Below, one piece after another: positions 9,275-18,508 of a stretch of DNA of 64,000 nt (position 1 is its first letter; each line of letters opens with the position of its first letter). Location of the stretch: positions 28,556 through 92,555 of the forward strand of contig JADJTK010000028.1 of assembly GCA_016711225.1 (NCBI GenBank), written 5' to 3'. Made by a program: the position numbers and the translations under genes. Origin of the DNA: Opitutaceae bacterium (GTDB lineage: Bacteria > Verrucomicrobiota > Verrucomicrobiia > Opitutales > Opitutaceae). Under the pieces are notes generated by a model. That model was not told where the DNA came from, did no database searches, and worked only from the letters and a program-made list of their open reading frames with translations.

Positions 9275-10413
9275 GCAGCGTGTATTCGTGGGCGCGGTTT
9301 GCGGGGCGGACCTTGGCCGCAGCGGCGGGGCGCGAGGGAGCGCCGAGCAAACTGGTCTTCGTCGTGACGAAGCGGTGTTACTCGCGCTGCGTCTATTGCG
9401 ATATCTGGAAGGCCAAGGACATTCCGGGTGCGTTGGACGCCGAACTGACACTCCCCGAGATTCGGGCTATCGCCCAGGCCAACTCCTTCCTCCAGTGGGT
9501 CGATTTCACCGGTGGCGAACCGACGGATCGTCCTGATTTCGTGGAAGTGGTGCAAAGCTTCGCGGAAGCCTGCCCAGACCTGCTGCTCGTGCATTTCCCG
9601 ACCAATGGGATTGCCACCGCGCGGATCCGCGAAGTGGTGGCGCAACTGCAGCGCACGGTGAAGGCCAGGTTGGTCGTGACCGTGTCGATCGACGGGCCGC
9701 CGGAGCTCAACGACCGGTTGCGCGGCATCCGCAATGATTTCGCCCATGCGATCGAAAGCTTCGCCGCGGTGCGAGCATTGCTTGGTCCGGCCAATGCTTT
9801 CGTGGGGATGACGTTGCACGCGCACAAGGCCTCTTGCGGCAGCACGACCATGGAGTTGGTGGCTGCCACCTTTGCCGCGATCAACGCGGCGCTGGCCCAG
9901 CGCGGCGAGGCGCCCATGGGGTGGGGGGCCTTCCATCTCAACATCCCGCATCTGTCGCAGCATTATTACGCCAATCAGGCCAATGCGGGCAGGGAGGGCT
10001 TCGGAGGGCCGGTGCACCGGGCCGAGGTGGCGGCGGCGTTGGAGTTCGCGGCAACCCAAGCCCGAACGGGCTCGGAGTGGATCGCCCGGACCGTCGAGCG
10101 AATCTATCGGGTCGAGGCCCAGCGCTATTTGGCCACGGGCCGAACGGCCATCGTCTGTTCCGCTCTGCTGTCGACGGCCTATCTCTCCGAGAAGGGGGAG
10201 GTGTATCCGTGCACCATCTGGGACAAACCTTTGGGCAATGTCCGCCAAACGGGCTATGCGCTGTTGCCGCTCGTGGAACAAGCGCGCCAGAACGGGGTTC
10301 GCCGAGCGATCGCCACCCGAAAATGCCCGAATTGTTGGACGCCCTGCGAAGCGCACCCCGCGATCCTTGCTTCCCCGCTACGTTCGGCCCTAGCTTTGTC
10401 CGGACTTCGTTAG
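9271..10413 (+). CDS. radical SAM protein with SPASM-like C-terminus
   Basis: 380 residues. The radical SAM cluster-binding motif CYSRCVYC (CxxxCxxC) lies near residue 40, followed by the GGEPTDRPD loop that binds SAM and later VSIDGPPELNDRLRG. The C-terminal region has additional Cys residues (IVCSALL, VYPCTIWD, RKCPNCWTPCEAH), as in SPASM or Twitch extensions that carry auxiliary Fe-S clusters. The ATG overlaps the preceding stop as ATGA. Relatives modify peptides, lipids or sugars; the substrate cannot be read from sequence. The operon position suggests a step in glycan or glycolipid modification. Confidence 0.88.
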   Translation: MSSVYSWARFAGRTLAAAAGREGAPSKLVFVVTKRCYSRCVYCDIWKAKDIPGALDAELTLPEIRAIAQANSFLQWVDFTGGEPTDRPDFVEVVQSFAEACPDLLLVHFPTNGIATARIREVVAQLQRTVKARLVVTVSIDGPPELNDRLRGIRNDFAHAIESFAAVRALLGPANAFVGMTLHAHKASCGSTTMELVAATFAAINAALAQRGEAPMGWGAFHLNIPHLSQHYYANQANAGREGFGGPVHRAEVAAALEFAATQARTGSEWIARTVERIYRVEAQRYLATGRTAIVCSALLSTAYLSEKGEVYPCTIWDKPLGNVRQTGYALLPLVEQARQNGVRRAIATRKCPNCWTPCEAHPAILASPLRSALALSGLR

Positions 10414-10449
10414 GCCTTAATCCTAAGATACTGATCGATCGTCGCTCCT

Positions 10450-12569
10450 ATGCAGATCCCCCAACTCTCACTGCCCCTAGGGGTGCGGAATCGCCTGATG
10501 CTGACGGTGGCCGTGCTCGCCGTCGCACTTGCCTCGTTCCTTTCGTTTTCCGTCCAGCCCATGGTGGGCAAGCTGCTGCTCCCCGCCCAAGGCGGGGCGG
10601 CTTACGTCTGGCTGGGCACCATGGTTTTTTTTCAGGTGGCCTTGTTGTTGGGGTACGGATTGGCCGCATGGCTGCTGACTCGGCCGGCGATCGTACAGGT
10701 GGCGGTGATGGCGGGCTTGTGTCTGGTGGCGATGGCGAGCACACGGCTGCAGTCCATTCAGGGAGGCCAACTCGGAGGCATTGGCGGGGTCGTGCTTACC
10801 CTCGGCGTGGCGGTCTTGCCCGCGATGGTGCTGCTTTTCAGCCTCAGCACCATGATGCACGGGTGGATGCGCGGCCGGGGGAGTCCGATCCCTACCACCT
10901 CTATTCGATTTCCAACGCCGGCGGGTTGGCTGCGGTGATCCTTTATCCCCTCTCCGTCGAGCGTGCGGTGGGGCTGGAGGAACAGGTGTTTCTCTGGCAG
11001 GGCCTGTTTTGGGTTCTGGCGGGGTTGGTCGGGGTCGCCGGCTTCTTCGTGCTGGGGCGTCGCGGTGATCCCACCGAGGTGCCTGACGAAATCACCGAGT
11101 TGATTCCGTGGAGGCGCGTCCTGGCCTGGTTCGCCGTAAGTGCACTTACCTGCGTGGGGATGTTGGGAGCCACCCACCATGTAGCGGCCGAGATCGGTTC
11201 TTCGCCGATGGCCTGGGTGGGGCCCTTCGGTGCGTATCTCCTGAGTTTCCTGGTGGTCTTTTCGGGCTGCTGGCAGCCGCGGTCCACCTTGCTTTGCTTG
11301 GGATGGTTGGCCCTCAGTCTCACCGGCTTTGTGCTCAGCAAGGGAGTGAGCAATGCGACCGTCAGTGGACCGGCGGTGTTCTGGCTATTGTCGCTGGTGG
11401 CCGCCGGTAGCTTTTATGGCAACGGACTCTTGTATGAGCTGCGCCCGACGCAACGGTTCGCGCGTTTCTATCTGGTGCTCGCGGCGGGAGGCGTCGCCGG
11501 TGGTTTGTTTGCGGCTTTCGGCGCACCGATTCTGTTTCTACGGCCCACGGAGTTCCTGCTCGTATCCTGCGTTTTCCTTATGATTGGTGCGCTGCGGCTG
11601 CTCGCCCGGCGGGATGCCGTGACCGTCGCCGTGACCGTGCTCATTGTGTGTGGGCCGGTGCTCGGCCAGGCGTGGAGGCAGGGGCATGAAGAGGCCGAGG
11701 GGGCGACCCGCCTCCGGCGTTTCCGCAACATCTACGGCTGCGCCACCTTGCGGTCCGAAGAGGCGGGCTTGGTGCTCTCGAGCGAGACCACGACGCACGG
11801 AACCCAGATCGTGACCAACCCCGAGGCGCGGCGGAGGCCCACTCTCTATTATACGGAGAGCTCGGCGGTGGGCCGCGTGATCGAGGAGACCCAGAAACTG
11901 CGCCCGACCATGCGTATCGGTGCGGTCGGTTTGGGGGCGGGGACGCTCGCCGCCTATGCCCGTTCCGGCGACGTCATCGATTTTTGGGATATCGACCCCA
12001 AGGCCATACGGGTTGCTCGGGAGTTTTTCACCTTTGTTGGAGATTGTTTGGGACAGCTCCAGATCGAACAGGCCGACGGCCGGCGGGGCTTGGCGGCGGC
12101 GCAAGCCGACTACGACCTGATCGTGATCGATGCGTTCTGTGGTGACGCCATTCCCGCCCATCTGCTCACTCGTGAGGCTCTGGAGATCTACATGCGGCGG
12201 TTGGAGAAGCGGCAGGGTTTTTTGCTGATCCATGCGTCGAATCGTTACAGCACAATCTTCCCCGTGGTGGCGGCCACCGCGCGTGGGCTCGACTTGGCGG
12301 CGGTGAATGTCGTGTCGACCGTCGGCGCGACGACCGACACCCGCGACTGGGATTCCGTGGGCATCCCGGTGCAGTACATCGTCGTATGCCGGGGATCGCA
12401 GGTGGAGACACTCAAGGGCTGGCTGCCGGGCGAGGAGGATGAAGGTCGCGTCAAACGGGAGGTGGCCCCCTATTACCCGCGCCCTGATGAGGTGGCGGCG
12501 GAGTGGACGGACGACCGGCATGCGGCGCTTGAGGCGCTCGATGTCGGCCGCTATCTCCGGGGCGAGTGA
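10450..12569 (+). CDS. membrane-bound spermidine-synthase-like protein, frameshifted
   Basis: The frame opening at 10450 encodes about seven hydrophobic helices and ends with STMMHGWMRGRG. The homologous continuation (ESDPYHLYSISNAGG...) begins at 10881 in another frame. Adding one base to the G run at 10876-10880 joins both into a 706-residue protein: an N-terminal multi-helix domain (to about residue 400) plus a C-terminal Rossmann domain of the spermidine-synthase fold, with IGAVGLGAGTLAAYA, FWDIDPKA, QADGRRGLA and DLIVIDAFCGDAIP. Such fused proteins are common and mostly uncharacterised, and aminopropyl transfer is not assured. The start ATG at 10450 follows the radical SAM gene by 36 bases. 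Sequencing error or genuine mutation cannot be separated here. Confidence 0.75.
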
Positions 12570-12682
12570 ACGGTACCTTCACTTGGTTTGGCTGGATCCC
12601 GGACCGGGGGCCGCTTCCCCCAGTGGTGGCCAGCGCAGCGAGCGTGGATGACGGGTTTGAACCACCCAAGTGAGGGAACGTG
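12570..12682. repeat. imperfect terminal inverted repeat of ~110 bases
   Basis: Directly after the preceding stop, the arm ending CCTTCACTTGGTTT is matched by an inverted arm CCAAGTGAGGGAACG near 12666-12682, about 110 bases apart. The interior has no gene. It resembles a miniature non-coding element or a very long hairpin. The match is imperfect, so the call is tentative. Confidence 0.35.
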
Positions 12683-12689
12683 GTGGTCT

Positions 12690-13260
12690 CGTGAATTCCT
12701 CGGGTCTTTTGCGCTCTCCGTGTTCTCCTCTGACTCTGTGTCCTCTGTGGCGGTGCCGGTTCAGGGGGCGGGATTGGACCGCGGATAGCGCGGGGGCTTC
12801 AGTCCTTGACCTCTTTATGGCCCAAAAGTAGTCATAGAAACCATGCAGATTCTCAGTGCGACCGAGGCAAAGAGGACCTTCTCGCAGTTTAGCAAGAAAG
12901 TGGTGACGGCGAGGACGCCGATCGTGGTCAAGTTTCCGTTCGGATCGGTAGTGTTTCATGCGAACGGAGGCAGGAGATCCGGCGAAAAGTGCGCGCGAGC
13001 CTGGGGCTCGGGTGATGCCCGGTGATCGAGACGGGCTGAACCGCTGTGCGTTCCTGCTACGGCGACGGAGCTTGAACCACAAAGGGCACGGAGGGGGAAG
13101 AGGCGCGGCCGAGGCGAGTGGCCACGCAGAGGCACAAAGAGCCCCGAAAACTGATTCGGCCGTTCGTGACTTCTCCTAAGCGTTGGCGGCTCCCTCCTCC
13201 CGGCACTTGCTGCTTCGGCTGCCCTTCCGTTCTGTGCGTTCCTTGCGGTTCACTCCTCCG
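12690..13260. repeat. dispersed-repeat-like sequences (ACCACAAAGG / CTCTGTGG type)
   Basis: The strings TGTGTCCTCTGTGG (about 12738), AACCACAAAGGGCACGGAG (about 13075), CACGCAGAGGCACAAAGAG (about 13123) and CTGTGCGTTCCTTGCGG (about 13233) are variants, in both orientations, of one purine-rich word. Similar words recur between genes in many Verrucomicrobiota genomes (from memory, not checked). They flank a small antitoxin-like fragment at 12843. Confidence 0.45.
12843..13025 (+). pseudogene. possible truncated Phd/YefM-type antitoxin
   Basis: A 60-residue frame starting at an ATG reads MQILSATEAKRTFSQFSKK and continues TPIVVKFPFGSVVF, which resembles the N-terminal DNA-binding part of Phd/YefM antitoxins (SATEAxxxF... 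then a P-V-x-V strand). After about residue 42 the sequence becomes Arg/Gly-rich and unlike the family, and the usual C-terminal toxin-binding helix is absent. No toxin gene follows. It is probably a remnant left among dispersed repeats; a chance resemblance cannot be excluded. Confidence 0.4.
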
Positions 13261-13517
13261 CGCCGGTTTAGGGTTCCGTGTTCGGTTCTCAGCCTTTCCC
13301 CACCGCCAGGCCCCGATTTTGTCGGCGAAAGCCCTCAATCTCCCGATCGGGGCTCAAGCGGGGACTGGGCTGGGCGATAAGGGGGCATCAAAGGAATCGA
13401 GGGACCGGCTTTTACACTTTTGTGAAGAGGCCATCCCTTGACCCGGAGAGCCGAGCGGATTGCCTTTGCACCGTTCGCAGTAGTTCAACCCCAACGTTCA
13501 CTCCAATAGGATATCAT
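13026..13517. other. intergenic region upstream of the major pilin gene
   Basis: About 490 bases without a supportable gene. The first 240 bases hold repeat-like words. The last 150 bases precede a pilin gene and should contain its promoter. A GG/GC pair near 13457-13469 recalls a sigma-54 element but the spacing is one base short, so I do not call it. Confidence 0.4.
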
Positions 13518-14036
13518 ATGAATATTCGCTCCCAGAAGGGTTTCACCCTCGTTGAAATCATGATCGTCGTTGTCATCATCGGCCTCTTGGCTGCGATGGC
13601 AATTCCCGCCTTCCAGAAGGTTCGCGCCGATTCCATGGCCAAAGCCATGGTCAACGACGCTCGCCAGATCGGCTCCGCCATGCAGCAAATCGCCACCGAG
13701 TATATCGGCATTCAGGATGGTGAATCGATGACCGTTAACATCAATCCCCTGACTGGAGCCGTCACCAGTGTCGCTCTTGCGGCGACTGCCAACCATCCGG
13801 AGGTTCCGGTTAACGAGCTTCAACAGTACGTCAATCGCACGAGCAAGGGCTATACGATGGCCGGTGGAAATTTCATTTACACCTTCCAGATCAATACTCC
13901 CGGCGCTACCGCTTTCCAGCTCTCCAGCGCTCAAGTTCGGCCCGCAGATTGCATCAAGGGATCGGCAGTCAATACGCAAGCTTTGACTGCGGGTGCCCCG
14001 GTCTCGTTCTTGGGCGACGGTAAGTGTGCTCCTTGA
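13518..14036 (+). CDS. type IV pilin / major pseudopilin (PilA/GspG-like)
   Basis: The 172-residue product has a short leader MNIRSQKG followed by FTLVEIMIVVVIIGLLAAMA, a textbook class III signal with cleavage after Gly8 and Glu at mature position 5. The hydrophobic helix continues into AIPAFQKVRADSMAKAM. The globular part carries two Cys residues (PADCIKG and the C-terminal GDGKCAP) that can form the disulfide-bonded D-region loop of major pilins. The ATG at 13518 fits the leader; the frame is open further upstream but not pilin-like. A strong terminator follows at 14074. It sits alone amid glycan-modification genes, so it may be a glycosylated pilin. Confidence 0.92.
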   Translation: MNIRSQKGFTLVEIMIVVVIIGLLAAMAIPAFQKVRADSMAKAMVNDARQIGSAMQQIATEYIGIQDGESMTVNINPLTGAVTSVALAATANHPEVPVNELQQYVNRTSKGYTMAGGNFIYTFQINTPGATAFQLSSAQVRPADCIKGSAVNTQALTAGAPVSFLGDGKCAP

Positions 14037-14073
14037 GCGGCCTCCGTATAGTTTAATAGCTTAAGATAGTTTC

Positions 14074-14110
14074 GGCCGCATGCCTAGCGCGTGCGGCCTC
14101 TTTGTTTTGG
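14074..14110 (+). terminator. Rho-independent terminator after the pilin gene
   Basis: A GGCCGCA/TGCGGCC stem (7 perfect pairs, 11-base loop) at 14074-14098 is followed by TCTTTGTTTT. It lies 38 bases after the pilin stop and isolates the pilin transcript from the acyltransferase gene. Confidence 0.85.
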
Positions 14111-14207
14111 GTGCTCGGCAGGGCGCACTTGCCCGACATGAACTTGGCACGTCGAAGTAGACTATAGCATTGCCAATGTTGTCGGGGTGCGACACCGAAT
14201 CTTCGCC

Positions 14208-15290
14208 ATGCGAAGAAATGCGCAACTCGACGGACTGCGGGGAATTGCGGTACTCATGGTTATTGTTTGGCATTACTTGGTCTGCCAACTGGTGAATTGT
14301 CCCGTGAGCCTCAGAATCGCCTTGGGTCTCACTTGGAGCGGGGTCGACCTGTTTTTTGTTCTCTCAGGATTCCTGATCGGCGGCATTCTGTTGGATCACC
14401 GCGATAGCCCGAGCTATTTTCGGGTGTTTTATCTCCGACGCGTCTGCCGGGTCTTTCCGCTCTATTTTCTCCTGCTGGGCCTTTTCGCCGGCCTGATGGT
14501 AACACCTCTGTTTGCGGAGCCCTCTTTTCTGTGGCTCTTCCACAACCCTTTGCCGCTCTGGTCCTATGGATCGTTCACCCAGAATATCGCCATGGGACTA
14601 CGGGGGGATTTCGGGCCCCATTGGCTGGGCATTACTTGGTCGCTCGCGGTGGAGGAGCAGTTCTATCTTCTAGTTCCATTCCTCATTTACTATTTGCCCC
14701 GGCGCTATTTGAGCGGTGTTTTGGTTGCTGCAATATTGGCCGCGCCTCTATTCCGCCACGTTTCACCCGGGTTTCACGTGTTTGTGGGAACTCTGTGGCG
14801 GGCCGATTCGCTTCTTGCCGGTGTGTTGCTGGCGGTGCTGGTTCGCTGGCCTTCATTCGTTTCCGCGATCCGGGATAGTTTCCTCTTGGTCTTGTTCGCA
14901 GTCTTCCTTCTTGGGGCGGTTGTCCTGTCGTTGCGACCGAACGCCTTTGGTACTCTAGACCATCTGTGGCTGGCGGGGTTGTATTCGACGGCGGTTCTGA
15001 TCGCCCATTATGGCAGCGGAACGTTTGCAGGCCGACTGCTGGGATCTCCCGTGTTGGTCTGGTTTGGGCAGCTGTCCTACGGGATCTACATGTTTCATCA
15101 AGCAGTCAGCGGCCTGCTGCATGGAGCGCTGCGGCATCGTGCGCCGACGATTGTTTCCTGGTCTGACGCGGTGATTTCGCTGTGCGCGCTCGGACTGACG
15201 CTCCTGCTGGCGGCGCTCTCGTATCGCTACCTTGAGAGTCCTATTCTACGCTACGGGCACCGGTATCACTACTCAGATAGGGACTCGTGA
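14208..15290 (+). CDS. acyltransferase 3 family protein (OafA/YrhL-like)
   Basis: A 360-residue, roughly ten-helix membrane protein. Family motifs: LDGLRGIAVLMVIVWHY in helix 1 with the conserved Arg and His, SGVDLFFVLSGFLI, the LRRVCRVFPLY cytoplasmic Arg motif and AVEEQFYL. These proteins transfer acetyl or other acyl groups across the inner membrane onto exported glycans. The ATG at 14208 directly precedes the conserved start; a GTG at 14187 is an alternative. There is no SGNH hydrolase extension, so it is the single-domain form. Located after the pilin terminator, it has its own promoter or is read from one between 14110 and 14207. Confidence 0.9.
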   Translation: MRRNAQLDGLRGIAVLMVIVWHYLVCQLVNCPVSLRIALGLTWSGVDLFFVLSGFLIGGILLDHRDSPSYFRVFYLRRVCRVFPLYFLLLGLFAGLMVTPLFAEPSFLWLFHNPLPLWSYGSFTQNIAMGLRGDFGPHWLGITWSLAVEEQFYLLVPFLIYYLPRRYLSGVLVAAILAAPLFRHVSPGFHVFVGTLWRADSLLAGVLLAVLVRWPSFVSAIRDSFLLVLFAVFLLGAVVLSLRPNAFGTLDHLWLAGLYSTAVLIAHYGSGTFAGRLLGSPVLVWFGQLSYGIYMFHQAVSGLLHGALRHRAPTIVSWSDAVISLCALGLTLLLAALSYRYLESPILRYGHRYHYSDRDS

Positions 15291-15608
15291 CATGCTTTGG
15301 GCAAGGCGCAACAAAGGCGGCCCGAGCCCCCGCGACAATCGGTGCTCCCTGGCCCCAGGATGGTGTAACTCCCGTTGCCGGCCGAGCTGGGTGCCATCCG
15401 CGCGTATGCCGTGCTAACCTCCATTTTGCGGCTTCAAGCCGCTGCGGAACCGGCTTACCCATTCGGGGGCGCGAGGTCCGTACTCGCCCCGGAACTCGCG
15501 GGAAATCATCAGCGAGACCACTTTGACCGTAGAACAGCGTGGCCGGCGAATTGATTTGGCGTGGGATTATTGTTTCCACAAGCCAGTTGGGTTGCTCCTA
15601 TTGCTTCC
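15291..15608. other. intergenic region, nothing recognised
   Basis: About 318 bases between the acyltransferase and the TMTC-like gene. Open frames on both strands show no family signature, and no hairpin with a T-tract was found. An alternative GTG start for the next gene lies at 15561. Confidence 0.5.
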
Positions 15609-17692
15609 ATGTACGCTTCATTACGAGCGGATTCGCCGACAACTTTCCGACGGAATCTCTCGTCGTCGATATGGGGGGCGATTATAGTAGCGGGTCTCCT
15701 GGCGGCTTACGCCAACAGTTTCGACGGTGTCTTTGTTTTCGATGATGAAGTAACGATATTGAGAAACCAAACGATTCGTGATCTCTCCGACTTGCCCCAA
15801 GTGTTTTCGCCACCGACGACGTCCGGGACGGTCTCACGACCGGTGGCGAATCTCTCGTTCTCCATCGATCATGCCCTGTGGGGGCTCAGCGCGCGTGGGT
15901 ATCACGTAAGCAATTTTGGAATCCACCTCGGTGCCTCGTTGTTGATCCTGGGAATAGTCCGCCGGACATGGGAGCGGGTGGCGCTGGGCCGGTTCAGCGG
16001 CAGTGGAGCGATGCTGGCCGGGGCACAGTCCCGGCAGATCGCCCTAGGGGCGGCGCTGATCGCCGCGATTTGGGCGTTGCATCCTTTAAACACGGCAGCG
16101 GTCACCTTCTTGACCGCTCGGACCGAATCGTTGGCGGGCTTCTTCTACCTTTTGACCCTTTATGCGTTTATCCGGTACCGCGAGGGGGGGCATCGGCTCT
16201 GGGCCTGCCTCTCCGTGGGGGCGTGTCTTCTCGGTGTCTTGACAAAGGAGATGGTTGTGTCCGTTCCCGTGTTTGTATTACTCTACGATCGGACGGTCTT
16301 CGCCGGCACCTTTCGGCAGGCGTTGCGTGCTCGATGGACCTTGTATGCCGGATATTTGGTCGCTTGGCTAGTGCTGGCCTCCGTGGTGGTGGCCAGCGGT
16401 GGTTCGCGCGGGGGAACTAGCGGGTTTGGCACGGGCGTCACGTCTTGGCATTATTTGCTGACCCAATGTCAGGCGATTATCGTGTATCTGAATCTAGCGG
16501 GTGGCCCCATACGCTGTGTTTCGACTATGGGCGAGCGGTGGTGCGGGATGTGTGGGCGGTTGTGCCGCAGGCCTCATTTCTGCTCGTGCTGGCGGGCGCT
16601 ACGGTGTGGGCCTTGTGGAAGCGATTCTGGTTTGGGTTGGCTGGCGCATGGTTTTTCATGATTCTAGCACCAAGTTCAAGTTTCGTGCCACTTGTTACGC
16701 AGACTGCCGCCGAGCATCGCATGTATCTGCCATTGTTGGCGGTCGTTGTTGTAGTAGCCACGGGTACTTACCGGCTTTTTGGCACTAGAAGCTGGATGCT
16801 GCTGGTTGCCGTGGCGTCGGTGCTGGGTTTGCTCACCTACCAACGGAATGCTTTATATGCTGACCCGCTTGCGTTGTGGGAGGATAACGTGGCCAAGCAG
16901 CCGCAGAATCCGAGGGGGCGATATCACCTCGGGCGGGCTTTGATAAACGTCAACCGATATACTGAGGCGCTGGAACAGTTTGACGCCGGCCTAGCTATGA
17001 CAAGCATTGAAGATGGGAAGCTGGCCGCTGGTCGGTCGCTGGTACTGCTGCTGTTGGGCCGCCCCTCCGAGGCGGAGCAGCCCGCTCGTCGCGCGTGCGA
17101 AATGGAGCCCGAGAACCTCGAATTGCGCACCAATTTGGGTAATGTATTCTGGCTGAGTGGGCGGCTGGCTGACGCGGAACGCGAGTTCCAGCAGGTTGTG
17201 GCGAAAGATCCGCAGAACGCGGGTGCTCTGTTTGGGCTGGGCAATCTGGCCTATCAAGCAGGGAAGAAGGAGAAGGCGGTCGTCTATTTTGCAGGCTCGT
17301 TTGCGGCCTATCCGGTGTCGGCGGAGGTTGCGAACAATCTGGCGGGTGCCTTGCTGGATCTGGGGCGCCATGCTGAGGCGCTGGACTGTTTCCGGTGCGC
17401 GGTGCGACTGGATCCAAAACTTGGGCGAGCGAGGGCCAACTACGCGACCCTATTGGCAAGGGCCGGGCGGATGGAGGAGGCGATACCGGAATATGAGGCG
17501 GCGGTGCGGCTCATGCCTGCGGATGCGGAGGCGCGAGTTAACCTTGGGCTGGCGTACCAGCTTGGGGGCGCGCTCGCCGCTGCCCGCGCCCAGTATGAGG
17601 AAGTGCTCCGTTTCCAGCCGGAGAATGTTGCTGCCCGGGAGCGCTTGGCCTCTCTGTCAAAGGATGGGACTTCTCAGCGGCCCAAGCAATAA
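15609..17692 (+). CDS. TMTC/DUF1736-like membrane protein with TPR domain, frameshifted
   Basis: Two frames make one protein of about 694 residues. The first part (ATG at 15609; GTG at 15561 is an alternative) has many helices and the GT-C-like motif FVFDDEVTILRN, then ALHPLNTAAVTFLTARTESL and LLTKEMVVSVP. It loses the frame at GCGGGTGG (about 16498-16503). The second continues WPHTLCFDYG, EHRMYLPLLAV and then about eight TPR-like units from residue ~440 (AEREFQQVVAKDPQNAGALF and similar). One added G restores continuity. The architecture matches eukaryotic TMTC O-mannosyltransferases and bacterial DUF1736 proteins. A paralogue lies at 21867. A role in protein O-glycosylation is inferred, not shown. 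Confidence 0.75.
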
Positions 17693-17725
17693 GTGGACTA
17701 GGGGAATATTTGACTTCTGTGCTTC

Positions 17726-18508
17726 ATGCGGAGCGAACCCGAACCGACTGACCCCGCAGCGCGCTCGTGCGCCCAGCATAATGTCGAGATCCATGAAAAT
17801 CTCGGGCATTGGCAGCGCAAGCCGCTGCTGAGGGAGGTCTACGCGGGTTTTTATCGCGAGATCGCTGCGCGATTGGAGGGGCGCCCCGTAGGTCCGGTGG
17901 TGGAATGCGGTTCGGGCATCGGGAATCTCAAGAGCGTGCTGCCCGATTGCCTCGCCACCGATCTCTTCCCCAATCCGTGGATTGATCGCACGGAAAACGT
18001 CTTTGCGCTTTCGTTCGCCGATTCCACCGTCGGCGCACTCATCCTCTTCGACGTCTTTCATCACCTGGAGTATCCGGGCACCGCGCTTCGCGAATTGCAC
18101 CGTGTATTAAAGCCCGGTGGCCGCCTCATCCTCTTTGAACCCGCGGCGGGCCTGCTCGGCCGCTTCGTGCTCGGTCTCTTTCATCATGAGCCGCTGGGAT
18201 TCGATCGACCGATCACTTGGGAGGCTCCTCCCGGGTGGGACCCGAATGCGGTTCGCTACTACGCCGCTCAGGCGAATGCTTGGCGCCTCTTTCGGAGGGG
18301 AGAGCACGCTGAACGCCTGGCGGGTTGGCGGGTTCGCGCTGTCACCTACTTTCCAGCGTTGCCTTGGCTACTCTGTGGGGGATTTCGCGGGCCCCAGCTT
18401 TGCCCCCGCTGGCTCCTTCCGGTTGTACGTGTGATCGAACGCGGACTCGCCGTCTTGCCCGCGTTGTCCGCTTCACGCATGCTGGTTGTGCTTGAAAAAG
18501 TTGCATGA
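17726..18508 (+). CDS. class I SAM-dependent methyltransferase
   Basis: 260 residues with a Rossmann methyltransferase core: VVECGSGIGNLKSV (SAM-binding motif I), TDLFPNPW (motif II acidic region), ILFDVFHHLEYPG and LKPGGRLILFEP (post-I motifs of the type 11 family). The C-terminal 100 residues are hydrophobic and may contact the membrane or a lipid-linked substrate. The stop overlaps the next start as ATGA, so it is translationally coupled to the methyltransferase-GT2 fusion. The methyl acceptor is unknown; a lipid-linked sugar fits the context. Confidence 0.85.
   Translation: MRSEPEPTDPAARSCAQHNVEIHENLGHWQRKPLLREVYAGFYREIAARLEGRPVGPVVECGSGIGNLKSVLPDCLATDLFPNPWIDRTENVFALSFADSTVGALILFDVFHHLEYPGTALRELHRVLKPGGRLILFEPAAGLLGRFVLGLFHHEPLGFDRPITWEAPPGWDPNAVRYYAAQANAWRLFRRGEHAERLAGWRVRAVTYFPALPWLLCGGFRGPQLCPRWLLPVVRVIERGLAVLPALSASRMLVVLEKVA

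Noticed and set aside
9834..10449. Upstream extension of the spermidine-synthase-like frame over the radical SAM gene
   Set aside because: The sense radical SAM gene occupies this DNA. The extension is non-conserved and arises from the frameshift at 10.88 kb.
13440..13480. Sigma-54-type promoter upstream of the pilin
   Set aside because: A GG...GC pair is present but the spacing is nine bases instead of ten, and flanking bases do not fit.
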